From Chaunax sp. Z400 (taxonomy: Eukaryota > Chordata > Actinopteri > Lophiiformes > Chaunacidae), in contig CM075186.1 in NCBI GenBank assembly GCA_037577475.1, forward strand, positions 30,974,834 through 31,038,833: DNA of 64,000 nucleotides, given 5' to 3'. Below, piece by piece: positions 1 to 14,200 of the stretch (position 1 is the first letter of the stretch; each line of letters begins with the position of its first letter). The notes under the pieces are model-generated. The model was not told the DNA's origin and ran no database searches. It saw only the letters and a program-made list of their open reading frames with translations. The translations under genes were made by a program, and so were the position numbers.

Positions 1-170
1 CTCTGTTTTGCACCGTGTCCTCCGTTATCCTTGTGTTGCCTCAGTTCTACATAAGTTTTGTCCTTGGTTTTTGTATTTTGCATTTTGTGTTTTAAATAAA
101 TCCCTGCACTGACTCTCTGCTCCTGTGTCGTCTGCGCTTGGGTCCTATATTTTGAACTGCACCATAACAG
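1..170 (+). repeat. Possible 3' part of an LTR
   Basis: The stretch has an AATAAA-type signal near 97-102 and ends with an LTR-like terminus (CCATAACA) near 168. The left part would lie outside the window, so neither a start nor a target duplication can be seen. This is inference from composition and terminus only. Confidence 0.25.
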
Positions 171-567
171 GCAGGTCTTATGACCTGGTTAGAAAACAAA
201 TCCTAGAAATACCAAAAAACAAAAACAAGGAGGAATGTCTCCACAAGAGAACTGATGAAAGAAGAATCGTCTGATCGATGATATTTTCTCTATACTGAGT
301 TTTTATTATCTTACTATTAATATTAATAGTTTGATTTGATTTTACTGTCTCACTTGTATGACATTTTTATTATTTGACTAAGTGTTGGATCCTATGTTAA
401 TGTTATTTGATGTGTTTCGGAAAAAAAAGTTTTATTATTTTGTTTGAAGGGATTTTGAAGAGTTTATTAGTGAGACTGAAGATCTTAACATGTCGTGTTT
501 TGATATCAGTAACTGAAAGATAGAAAGGTGTGTTTCCTATATTTAAATATTTAGTCATTTAATCATC

Positions 568-1291
568 TGTTATGACTCCTAGGTCATATTATATGTTATT
601 GTTTCTTGTAATGTGTGCTCTCTCCTCCCTCCCTCACTGCAGTCAATCAGTGTCTTGTCATCTGCTACAGGTGGTGCCTCCTGAGTGGGCAGGTTGGCAC
701 CTATCCTGGCAGCGGTATTGGAGGAGCAAGGATGCACGTGGGCGGATCCAAGGTGGCGAATGGGTGGGGAGACACCTTAAGAGCCAGCTGATGCCAGCCG
801 CTCCCTGCTCTCACCCACTCTCAATAACGCTCATCTGCAATTCCAATTGTGTTTGCATTATAGTGTGATTAGTGTGTTTCATCTTCTCGTGTGACAGTAT
901 GGTGAACACGTTCGAGTATTAGTGTTTTCGGATTTTGGTGTCAGAATAACAGTTCATCGCTGACAACCATCACCTTTGTGTATATATTGTAAATAATTAT
1001 TGTAGCAGTTCATATCAAGCGCTTTTTACTTTGAGAGTTTTTCCCTGTGTTGAATTTAGGAGATTAGGTAAGCGGATGTCTTTTTGTTGGTTCTCATTTG
1101 CTCAGGTAAACTTAGGAGTTGAAGATCTTTTGTTTGTTGTTTTGGGCTCTATCCTGTCATGGAAAATAAATACAGGAATGAACTGCTAAGTATTTTGACC
1201 TGTCGTTCTTTGGGCCTTTATTGGGAGTGGGAAGAGCCGCACACAGAAAAACCATGTTGCGTTCAGGATTCCCCTAGACAGGGACGTAACA
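568..1291 (+). mobile_element. Candidate solo LTR (724 bp)
   Basis: The segment begins TGTTATGAC and ends GGGACGTAACA, so it has TG...CA termini. It is flanked by the 4-base direct repeat CATC at 564-567 and 1292-1295. An AATAAA lies near the right end (about 1163-1168), as expected for an LTR. There is no coding capacity. It sits 3' of the last visible anpep exon, probably in the next anpep intron. A solo LTR left by recombination between two LTRs is the simplest reading; the superfamily (Ty3/Gypsy or ERV) is not determined. Confidence 0.5.
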
Positions 1292-1583
1292 CATCATTTT
1301 CATTATTGAATTTTGAATTTTACTTATTAATCATTTTGATTTACTTTTACTTAAGTAATCTTTTGTTTTATTTTCATTTTATCTCAATTAATTTAATCAT
1401 GTTTGACTGAGTCATTTACTCGTGTTATGATGAGACAAAGTCTTCTATGATTCTTGAGCCTGAGAGGAGGGGGTGAGCAGATGAACCAGTATGGCCTTCA
1501 TGTGTCCTTAAATGAACCTTTTCCTGCCAATGGGAGGGGGTGCGCTTCTGACCTTGAGAAACCAGCCTATGCTGCTCTATACA

Positions 1584-1910
1584 AGCGTCTTATATTATAA
1601 TAGTATTATAGTATTAAAGTATTATATTATGATATATCATTATAGTATTATAGTATCAAAGTATTATAACATTATCGTATAATTGTATTATAGGCTTATA
1701 TTATAGTATTAAAGTATTATATTATTATAGTATAATTGTATTACAGTCTTATAGTATTATAGTATTAAATAATTATATTGTTATAGTATTATAGTATTAA
1801 AGTATTATATTATTATAGTATTATAGTATTATATTATTATAGTATTATAGTCTTATATTATTATAGTATTATAGTCTTATATTATAATATATTATTATAT
1901 AATTATTTTA
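1584..1910. repeat. AT-rich degenerate tandem repeat
   Basis: The stretch is made of variants of ATTATAGTATT and ATTAAAGTATT repeated with slippage. It contains no coding signal and lies in the presumed anpep intron after exon 12. Confidence 0.85.
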
Positions 1911-2210
1911 TTTCATTTTAAGCATTAAAAACAAGCGTGAAATTTCACACATTCTCTTAAGCTTCATTGGGTATCTTATGTAGCTCTTATCTGCATTTTC
2001 TCTGTCTGCTGCCTCTGATAATTTACTGTTTATATTTATTTTATATTATACTTCTAACTGATTGCTGATCTTTTAAAGCTGTTCCTTTATAAACTCCTTT
2101 GACACTTGTAATCAAGGGATATGCAAATAAATGTGACATGTCATCAGCTGTCAATCTGCAGTCATCCCATTGGTCAGCACCATGTTACTGTTGGTGTTTG
2201 TACCTCCTAC

Positions 2211-5200
2211 CTGACTTATTTTTCAGCCACTGTGGTTCCTGGTTGACTCCAGTCTTTATCCACTTGATTGGGACAATCCATTCATAGCTGTAGAAGAACA
2301 ACCACACCATTAAACCTACATACAGGGTTGTTTTATTGACCATTATGACTGGAAGGTGTATCAGTTTTAACCTGATTTTATGAAAGTGAAAATGCATGAT
2401 AAATTACTGAGTAGAAAACTGAATGTAACAGTGGCATCATATCTAAAATAAGAGCATTTTCATTGACTGCTGAAGTCATGGGAAAATGGGAGAATTGTTC
2501 CCACATTATTCCACACATCGAACAACGGCTTCTCTGCTCAGGACATGGGACCATCTTAGGAGCAAGAATGCATTATAACACTAGCAACAGCCTATAGTAC
2601 TGGTGTAGATATTAGTATTGCTGTAAAAGTAGTAGTAATGTAGCAATAAAAGGAGTAATACCGTAGTAGTAATGAACAGCAGTAGTGTTAAACTCAAAGA
2701 CCAATGAATGGTGGGAAGGATGTAAGAACTGTAGTGTTCATACTTGAAGGAAGATGGAGTGGTGACCTCAGAGTCCGGGTCCAGGAGAAAGTGCTGCTGG
2801 GACACGAGCCCAGTATGGGTATTTATGGTAACTACAGGAAAGCCCATCTGCCGCACCCAGGTGTTCATGATGTCATGGACGGTGTCAGGAAGTGAAGTAC
2901 CATTAGCATCAGCAGCCTGTGGACAACAAACAATATGAAGTAGTTTGGTATGTAGAGAGATGATTTTGTTCAATGGATCCAGATGTACAGCATCTATAGA
3001 AGAGAACATGCCATTTGCAGATGCTTCCATAGGTCAGTGTAGACGGCGCTCCCATAAGCAAATTCATTCAGGTAGGTCTGCAGGGAGGACACAGGAAACA
3101 AACACATACATGAGTGTGTGCAAATAACCCTACATGTATGACATACATCATGATGACAGGACATGGCATACACTATGTCTGACATACATCATATCTTGCA
3201 TACATCATATCTGAGATACATCAAAACTGACATACATCATGTCTGACTCATATCTGACATACATCATGTCTGACATACATCATATCTGACATACATCATG
3301 TCTGACATACATCATGTCTGACATACATCATGTCTGACATACATCATGTCTGACATACATCATATCTGACATACATCATGTCTGACATACATCATGTCTG
3401 ACATACATCATGTCTGACATACATCATGTCTGACATACATCATGTCTGACATGTCTGACATACATCATGTCTGACTCATATCTGACATACATCATGTCTG
3501 ACATACATCATGTCTGACATACATCATGTCTGACATACATCATGTCTGACATACATCATGTCTGACTCATATCTGACATACATCATGTCTGACATACATC
3601 ATGTCTGACATACATCATGTCTGACATGTCTGACATACTGTACATCATGTCTGACATACATCATATCTGACATACATCATGTCTGACATACATCATGTCT
3701 GACATACACCGGTAATCAGAGAAAATGTCGAAAATGTCTTATCAGGCTGTCCCAACAAGTCTCTAAAGACTCTCCAGCTGATCCAGAATGCTGCTGCACG
3801 TGTCCTGACCAGAACTAGTATCAGAGATCATGTTTCTCCTGTATTAGCCTCTCTGCATTGGCTCCCTGTAAAATCCAGAATAGAATTTAAAATCCTTCTC
3901 ATGTACAAAGCCCTTAATGGTCAGGCACCAACATACCTTCAGGAGCTCGTAGTACCCTACTACCCATCTAGAACATTACGCTCCCTGGATGCAGGGTTAC
4001 TTGTGATCCCTAGTCTCCAAAAGTAGAACGGGAGCCAGAGCCTTCAGTTATCAAGTATAATAATCTTGATAAATAATAATGTGATTATTACAGACCAGGT
4101 ATATTGATCTGTCGTGTCTCAAAAGAGGACTGAGGTTTCCATGTGATATTTGTTCAGGTTTTTACTGTCTGTCTGTACAAAGGCCTTACCTTGAGTCCCA
4201 TTGTGAAGACTTCTTCAGTTAGGAAATCTGACAACATCCTCAGAACAGAAGCTCCCTGAGGACATGGAAGCACATTTAGATGTTGGAATGATCGGGAATC
4301 AGAGATGGGACTGCTGTTGCTGACTGTATGGGGTTACCTTGCTGTATGAGATGGCATCAAACAGCTCACTGATCTGTTCTGGCCTCTGGATGTCCTCTTC
4401 ATCAGAGGACAGAGGGTGAGAGGAGGCCAGGGCATCGACAGCAAATACCCTGTGGACGTCACTGAGCACAATGAGGTCTTTCTGTTTGGAGACAAATAAG
4501 ACAGTATGGTCAAAACTCCACGGATCAATGTCACCATCATCCATCATCATGAGTTGGGAGAGAAATCCATACCACGTTCCAGGTATCCTCAGCTTTGTCT
4601 GCTCCCAGGTATTCAACATAGGATGCAAAGCCTTCATTTAGCCACAAGTCATTCCACCACCTCAGGGTCACCAGATTTCCAAACCACTAGAGGGTCAGCA
4701 CAGAGGACAGATGTGACCTTCTACATAAGGACTAGATAAACAGAATCATTTCAAATCATTTTCTCCAAACTGGTTGAAGCCAATCCCAGTATGGAGCTCT
4801 AACAGAGTTCTTGGTGTGGTGGGACCACCACATAATGGACATCACGAAGAGAAACCTGACCATGTGAGCCAGTTCATGAGCGATGATGGTAGCGATGCGC
4901 TGCTTGTTTGAATTGGAGGAGAAGGCTTCATCATAGAGGAGCGCTGTCTCTCTGTATGTGATCAGACCCCAGTTCTCCATGGCTCCAGCATTAAAGTCTG
5001 GTAGAGCTATCTGATCTGCATTAAGACAGAGATGATTGATTACTGATGGATGGACCCTCATCTGATCAGATTTTACTTTTGGATGTGTTTTTTTACAGAA
5101 AACTGTTGCAGGAATGAGTGTCAAACTATTGTGTCTGCTGTAGTAAATTCTTCCAATTAATTTATACTGAATTAACATATATTTTCATTACTGTTACTTT

Positions 5201-8200
5201 ATAAGTTGTAGATATTACTTCTACTTTTGTGTTGCATCTACTATTCCCAGGTCTTTATTCCATTTGTTATATAAATTCCAGAATTCATCCACATCTCCTG
5301 CTGGAACTCAGCCTTTTGGATAGTTATTGATGATTTGTTTGTGTTTGAGATTCCTATTTCTTGACTAATATTCTTTAATTTTCTGCTAAATCTGTGTACT
5401 TTATTGAACCAAATACATGAAGACAGTATTGAGTTCAGTTCTTCAAAAAAAGAATTGTGGTGAATAAATTAAATGTATTAATTTCTCTATGAATAAATGT
5501 ATTTTTTAAATATTTTTGATAGAAATTTGATAAATTTCTCCACACAACTCCCTGAGAAATTTTTGTAACCACATCATCAAAGAAAGGTTTATTCTACCCA
5601 ACAAATAAATTTTCAAATCCATCCACTTATTAAGGTCTCACTTAAGTTTTTAGATTAAAGGAAGAAAATTGTCTTCATACAACTGTGATTTTTCTGCACT
5701 AATATAACATAAAAGGTATTTTCTATTTTTGGTCTGAACTTTCAATGAGTTGATTTTTTATCCATTATCAATAACTCCCAGTTTTCCCAACAATCATTGT
5801 ATAACCTGATATATGTATTAGTGTTTCCTATATAAAGTAGTGAATCATCAGTGAATAGGCTAAGTTTATCTTGTTTTTCTGACTGTCTGATCTTTTTGCC
5901 AATGAATTTATGGGTAAAGCAAATGAGGACGGTGATGGGGGCATCCCTGAGCTGCACCTGTAGTTAAGGGTAGGGCTCTGGGAGAATTCTTGGCTATTTG
6001 GGTATTTAGAGAATGTTCTAATCATATTGATAGGTTTTACCAGGATATCATGAACATCTAATGGTTAAAACAAACACGACCATTCAAGTCCGTGGAAATC
6101 TTTATCTGCAACCGGCAGTGGTTGGTTAGTGTTTAATCCTTGTTGTCCTTCTTTGCTAACTTAAATAGTGAAATACATGTTCTGGTGTCAGTTAGTTCTC
6201 TATACCGGTCAAAGCAGAGGCTCCGCCCACCTTGAGTCTCGGATATGCTCAACGTTTCTGCCTTTTTAAAAAAGGCAGTTTTTTGTCGCCACTGTCGCCA
6301 AGTTCTTGCTCATGGTGGAGTGTTGGGTATCTTTAGAATAAAGAGTCGGTCTAGACCTGCTCTTTTTGTAAAGTGCCTTGATATAACTTTTGTTGTGATA
6401 TGGCGCTATACAAATAAATTGAATTGAATTGAAAATTATACCTGGTGGGATTTCTACTAGTCTATTATTAATGACTTCAGTAATACCTTTTTATGACCGT
6501 TGATTAAACCTATAGGTCTGTAATCAGATGGTCTATCACAATCTCTACAAAGATAGATGTTAGGTACAGTGACTGTGGAAGTAGATGAGATCAGAGATTA
6601 GGGAGGTCATCCATTCCTGGAGCTGTCTTTAAAGGAAAATATTTACTGGTAGGCCTACTGTTTAAACTAATCCTTTTTGGTTGACCAAAGTTAAGAGGAA
6701 AGTTCGTACAAAGAGAAAATTTTGTCATTATTTGCTCAGCCCAATGCAGATGGATGATGCAGTGAAGATGTCATCTTATCAGAGAGTGTAAATAAAATCT
6801 TTTCATGGACAGACATGGATAACTATGTATGGAGACATCTTATGTTTTTTAGTCTCCATCTTCTTCAGGTGCAGAACGTTGTTTTACTGTGAAGCTCCAC
6901 AAATGTCTGGAGGACTCGAAACTCTCCATCACCAGGAGGGACAGAAGATAAAGAGTGAATTTTCATTTTTCCTTTAAGTTCCACCAGAGTTCAAACTTGA
7001 CAGAGTGGCTGTTAAATTTAACAAATTTGGGCTTTGTAAGGCTTTAGTTTATGAGCTGACAACAAAGACTGGATAAGGATCAGAGCTGTCAATAAAGATT
7101 ATATAAGAATCAGGTTATCAGGTTAGAGATGTTAATAATTGATGCTGCATGTGATCCCGGCTGTCCTGATCCTAAAGTCCTGTCATAAAAACATAGAGGA
7201 ATCCCTGTGATTGGCAGATAAGTCGTACATGAAGCAGAGATAAGGACAGAATGAAGGATGAGAGGTTGTAAAGTGCTGACATGGCTGTTATTGAAAGAGA
7301 GAGCCATTGTCTACCAGCTAGCAGGTATCAGTGGGGTTGACCTTAAAGCCACACATGATGGCAATAAACATGATTACAGGAACTACTGACCAGTGAGGAC
7401 AACGAAACACTTCACTCATGTCGTATTAATGTATAACCAGGCATGTGTACTGTAGGCTCTTCATATAGGTGGAGCAGAGAGAAGAATTCACACAACAGAT
7501 TTGATGCATTTAACATAATAAAGGCCTGTCTCAGGCAAAAGGCTGAATCTGTTTTTCCAGTACAGAGAGGTGATTGATTAGAGAAAGAAAAATCCTTGTG
7601 ATGGTTTCAAATTACAGTACAGATCCCAGGAGAGAAAGAGGGGACATTTTGATATCCAGACAGTCATGAGTAGTGGACTCACCAGATTTTGGCAGAGGGT
7701 ACTTGGATTCATAGTAGTCCTCAAAGAATTTAAGGATGGGTCCAGTTATGTTGAGGGCATAGTCTCCTTGGCCAGCAGCTATAGCAGACTTCCGGGCGAA
7801 GACTCGGATCTAAACCCAAATATACACACAGTAAAGCACATTACATAGTCTAATCATACAAAGTTAAGCTAGTTTGGATACCGTAAACAATAATAACTGT
7901 CAGAAGATATTGACAATGGGCTTTATGATGTCTAACACATCATATACAGTAGCAATATAACAGGTGAAACTAATGATGATGATAATTATTAATTATCACC
8001 TGCCTCCTCTGACCAGCCTAAAACTATGACTGAATATAAAAAATGGCTGATAAAACTAACACTGGTGTGACAGAGTCTAGAGGGTCAGTACCAGCTGATA
8101 CAGAACAGTAACATGGCTGGATTAGCATGACAGTCGACATGTACTGTTCTCTGTGTTAGTATCACATCATCCTTCAAACTGTGAGCTCTGCTACTTAGCA

Positions 8201-11200
8201 TGAATAAATGTTAGCTGCAGCAACACTGAGCTAACTAGATAACCTTAAAGATGGAGGACAACAAGGGTCCATCAAAGGTACAACGACTGACGGTCTTAAG
8301 TCATTCCTTCACTGCAGATACGTCTCGACTCCACAGAGTGTTGAGTCGATCAAAAACTAAACAGTCAATCATCATAAGTGTGAGTGTGTAACCTGTAGAT
8401 GCCGCCAACTCCATTTATGTCATTCAAAGTAGATTATTACCATTACCTGTGCCAGGTGAGAGTTTGGGCCCTAAATTAAAAGTGGCTAAATCAATAGATG
8501 GTCATGCATGTTTTTCATGTGATGTCACTAAACTTGTCTTTCAGCTCACTTCAGTGATTTGATTTTACTCCCATCCTTTCCTCTCCTCACTAACGGCTTT
8601 TTGACTCATAGGGTTCAGTAGTATAAACAGGTGAGTTTATACCTGCTGGTGGTAACCTCAGTATTTATTGCTGTATTCACTATTAACATATCTTCAACTA
8701 CATACACTAAGCTTTATTTATAAGGCCAGGTCCAGGTAGCTTACCCCGTGTTTAGCTCCATAACAAGCTAACACCAGAATGTATTACACAGTCTAGTGTC
8801 AGTAATGATGCCACCTTTGACTAGAGTGAACAACATGTGTCTCTCGCTGTGTCTCAGTCCCTGAGTCCTTCCAAGGCTGTAAATGAAGACTGAATGCGCC
8901 ACAGCGGCAGAACAAGGCCGTCCCACTTCCACGGCTCCTTCCAATGTGGCCCAAAACTGTGGCCTTCCTTTCCAGAACATGAACCTGTTGCATCCTTCGC
9001 AGCCCATCCTATCCCAAGATTCATTGCACACTAGTAATGCCCAAAACAAAGTGCCCCAGCAAAGCGGACGCTGCATCATCCATTCTGATCCGCTGAGAGG
9101 TAAAGCGTTTCAATTATTGTACCACTGCTACTACTAGTACTGCTAGTACTAATACCACAGCTTTTACTACACCAACTTGACAACTACTAATCAACTAATC
9201 ACTTCCAGCTGTAAATGTTGCTGGGCAACCAGTGTGGTGCTTTGTGACGTAAGGGTAGGGGCAGGCAGAGAGCGTGACATAAAGAGGGCATTCTCCGTAG
9301 ACCAGATTGTCTCATTTAACAACCCTCGGTGCGGCCTTACTGGCCTACGATGGCCACGCCTTCATTGGCTGCGTCCTTCAAAGTATTCGACAAATGGATT
9401 GAGACACAGCTGATATTATGTGTAGAATTTGGAAGCAGATTTTCTCCCCAGTGGTGGTAGGTCTATAAAGAATGTCACCCTGGCAGGATGCACACATCTT
9501 GTTAGAGGGACAGAAAATGTTTGCGTTCAATTACCAGAACTCCACCAACGGTGTTTTCGATGAAGGCAAAGTCACTGACGATGAACGCCAACAAGTAGGT
9601 GGACATCTTTGCTGTTGGCTCAAAAACTGTCATCAGCACATGATGGTCGCCGATGGTGATGTTGTTTGATTCTGTAGAAGACAAATGACATTTAATAGAA
9701 AACCAATTTCCATTACAGCCTTTAAATCCCTTCAACTTTCTGTTTTTTGTTCAAACTTTATCACATCCTGATTTCCAGTCTTTTACATCTTCATCCTTCA
9801 GTGTCTTCCTCATATATCCCATTGTTTCTGTATGAAACTGTGAAAGTAATAATGTGTCTGTGGTGCAAATAACCTTTTTGTTCCCCATTGGACAGGGCAA
9901 CAGTTCCATGATCATGGATCAGAGTGATGTAGAAAACAGCTTTCATAGCCGGCTCGTCAAAACAGGGGAAAGCCTTCCTGGCATCTGTCGGCTGCATCTG
10001 AGTCGTGGCAACAACCCTGAGAGGAAATACACAAATGAAGCTTGAAGTTTAAAGGAATCAACCTGTGTTATTAGTAGTATGGACTTTACCAAGAGCCAGC
10101 ACAGTCCAGCAAAGAGTTAGAGCTGTGATATGTTTAACCTACATTAGCACAAAGATTGAAAGCAGGACACAATGTTAGCCTAGCTTTATCAACACTTTAA
10201 AAAAAACTAATTACATCAGAAAAGTCAGATTGTGTCTTGTTTTAGTTTTAGAACCAGTTAATGTTAGCATTGAAACAGTTTGTCAACCAAAAACTACTGA
10301 AGTGTCTGAATGTGGTGGGTCAAGCAGAATCAACCACACACAACAAAATCCAGGTGAGATGGCAACTCAGTTGACAGGTAGGAAGTTGATGCTTGTGAAT
10401 AAGACAGCTTTAGCTTAGCTTAGCTAGCAGAGACTAGAGACACAGAGACTAAATGATTAAAATCAGAGCTAAGAATGCATGGGAACCTATTTGAAATATT
10501 GATGAATTTTAGAAGACACTCAGGACTGATTTGTATCTGATTTCTGTTTCATAGTTTCATCTAACACCAGACACATACTTTTTATGTCCACCCTCTTCAT
10601 ATTCGCTCCTATAGAAGCCTCCCAGGTCATCAGCCAGCTCTCCAGTAAATTCAGTGAAGACCTGGTACCTGTGGTCCCTCATCAGTTTACCATCTAGCTG
10701 GAGGACCAGGTACTGAGTCACAACCTGGAGCCAGGAAGACTTGATTGTGGGGGCTTCGACCCCGCTCAGCGAGGTGAGTTTAGCCAAGTGGCCGTTGTCC
10801 TGTAGGGTGTAGTTCAGCTTATTGGAGTGGATAAGAATCAGGTCAGTCTCCTCAGCACAGTCAAACACCACAGTGGACCCACCTGAAACAGCACAACACA
10901 CCTGTGATCAGCTGGACCCAACACATTTATTAAAATAGTATTAGATGGCAACAAAAAACTGAATCTACATTTGAATTTATTTATATGATGTAATGTAAAG
11001 GTTCAGGAACCTTGGATGAGTATTTCCCAAACTTTAAAGCCCTTTGACCTATCAAAGCAAATAATGCCCAATCACAGCCAATCAGTGCTAGTAACATAAG
11101 ACAGTTACTAATGACACGTTTAACAATGTGGTGATATTTTGGTTAGTTTTTGAAAAAGCTTTAATGTCCTGAAGGTGTGAAAATATTAAGTAAACAGAAA

Positions 11201-14200
11201 AAACGGATGTTAGAGAGAAGAAGTAAAAACAGTCTATCAGGGTTCGCAGCCACCATCACTTCCAACATATGATTTAAATATCAAATGATCATGAACCTAC
11301 CTATCATCACTTTTAGGTGAAAATAATTAATCTTATTTATATTATATCCTCTCACTTAAGTTAAATAAATGGTTCAAAACCAAAATCATGATCTTAAATA
11401 AATAATAATCAGGTTGACAGGACAGGAACACGAAGGGCTGTATCTACTTCTTCTTCTGCTGCTGCTCAGCCCAAAGTGGTGTCATAACCAGAGTCACATG
11501 ACAGATGCATCTCATGTTATTGTTGGTGCTAAAGTGTGTTGTGGTCAAACTGTTTCACCGTATAAACCTGGACTGTTTTACTGTATGAACCTGGACTGTT
11601 TCACTGTATGAACCTGGAATGTTTCACTGTATGAACCTGGATTATTTCACTGTATAAACCTGGACTATTTTACTATACGAACCTGGACTGTTTCACTGTA
11701 TGAACCTTGATTGTTTCACTATATGAACCTGGACTGTTTCACTGTATGAACCTGGACTATTTCACTGTATGAACCTCAACTGTTTCATTTTATAAATCTG
11801 GACTGTTTCACTCTATGAACCTGGACTGTTTCATTTTATAAACCTGGACTGTTTCACTGTATGATCCTGGACTGTTTCACTGTATGAACCTGCACCGTTT
11901 CACTGTATGAACCTGGATTATTTCACTGTATAAACCTGGACTGTTTCACTGTATGAACCTGGACTATTTCACTGTATGAACCTGGATTATTTCACTGTAT
12001 GAAACTGGACTGTTTCACTGTATGAACCTGGACTGTTTCACTGTATGAACCTGGACTATTTCACTGTATGAACCTGGACTGTTTCACTGTATGAACCTGG
12101 ACTATTTCACTGTATGAACCTGGACTCTTTCACTGTATGAACCTGGACTGTTTCACTGTATGAACCTGGACTATTTCACTGAATGAACCTCGACTGTTTC
12201 ATTTTATAAATCTGGACTGTTTCACTCTATGAACCTGGACTGTTTCATTTTATAAACCTGGACTGTTTCACTGTATGAACCTGGACTGTTCCACTCTGTG
12301 AACCTTGACTATTTCACTGTATGAACCTGGACTGTTTCATTTTATAAACCTGGACTGTTTCACTGTATGATCCTGGACTGTTCCACTGTATAAACCTGGA
12401 TTATTTCACTGTATAAACCTGGACTGTTTCACTGTATGAACCTGGACTATTTCACTGTATGAACCTGGACTGTTTCACTGTATGAACCTGGACTGGTTCA
12501 CTGTATGAACCTGGATTATTTCACTGTATGAACCTGGACTCTTTCACTGTATGAACCTGGACTGTTTCACTGTATATAATTTCACTGTATGAATCTGGAC
12601 TGTTTCACTGAATGAACTTGGACTTTTTCACTGTATGAACCTGGATTGTTTCACTGTATATTATTTCACTGTATGAATCTGGACTGTTTCATCGTATGAA
12701 CCGCGACTGTTTCACTGTATGAACCTGGACTGTTTCACTGTATGAACCTGGACATTTTCACTGTATAAGCCTGGACTGTTTAATTTTATAAACCTCGACT
12801 GTTTCACTGTATGAACCTGGACTGTTTCACCGTATAAACCTGGACTGTTTCATTTTATAAACCTGGACTGTTTCACTGTATGAACCTGGACTGTTTCATT
12901 TTATAAACCTGGACTGTTTCACTGTATGAACCTGGATTATTTCACTGTATAATATTTCACCTTATGAACCTGGACTGTTTCATTTTATAAATCTGGACTG
13001 TTTCAATGTATGAACCTGGACTGTTTCACTGTATAATATTTCACCTTATGAACCTGGACTGTTTCATTTTATAAATCTGGACTGTTTCACTGTATGAACC
13101 TGGACTGTTTCACCGTATAAACCTGGACTGTTTCATTTTATAAACCTGGACTGTTTCACTGTATGAACCTGGATTATTTCACTGTATAATATTTCACCTT
13201 ATGAACCTGGACTGTTTCATTTTATAAATCTGGACTGTTTCACTGTATGAACTTGGACTGTTTCACTATGTAAACCTGGACTGTTTCATTTTATAAACCT
13301 GGACTGTTTCACTGTATAAACCTGGACTGTTTCATTTTATAAACCTGGTCTGTTTCACTGTATAAACCTGGACTGTTTCTTTTTATAAACCTGGACTTTC
13401 ATTTTAGGTAGGCATGGACATGCCCTAAAAGAACTGTCATGTTTACTTTAAACCACATGCTATAGATCTTTTACATAGGGTCCAATTTCATAATACATCA
13501 AACACAAACATATTTGACCAACTGAACATAAAATGTAATCCAGAAAAGCTCAAAAAGAAGCATATAGACATTATTGTTGTTGCTGTAGATGTCTATCTCT
13601 CTTCCTTCTCCCCCTCTTTCTCCCCCGTGTCTCTCTCCCTGTCTCTCTCCCCCACCTTGAGTCGGGACCTGCTCAGGGTCTCTGCCTGTTAAAGTCAGTT
13701 TTATCCAGGCCTGCACAACTGTTTTGTGTTTTGGTGCTGTACAAATAAAAGTTTAGATATTGTATATAAAACGAATGACCTGATGAAAATTTAGGAGCGT
13801 TTAATTCACAAACCTGTGTGGCAGCATCAGGTGAGGACAGGGACTTTCATTTGCTCACAAATAAAGAAGCTAATGGTAAATGGACTGTACTCATATTTCA
13901 CCATCCTAGTCTGACCGACCAATCAAAGGGCAGCATTCACCCATTCACACACACTTCCATACAGAGGTGGTAGAGGCTACACGCATCATTCACACTAACA
14001 CTCTCAGACCAATGGAGCAGCCACTGGGAGCGCTCTGGGTTTCAGTATCTGGCTCACGGACACTTGGACATGTAGACTACATTCATCCCTGTTGGTTTCT
14101 TGAAGGATGAATGTTTCTTCTTCTTTTCTTTTTACATTAGAGCTGTAAACATCAAGCCTATCTGTGTCCACCCCTTTTCCTGTCACATGTCAGCCTCCAA

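Noticed and set aside
572..868. 98-codon frame starting MTPRSYYMLLFLVM
   Set aside because: It falls within the solo LTR; the signal-peptide-like start is not followed by a domain or splice site.
8768..9137. Overlapping short frames near 8.8-9.1 kb as an anpep exon or separate gene
   Set aside because: They lie inside a 565-bp element with inverted termini, and anpep exons 4 and 5 already join in frame without them.
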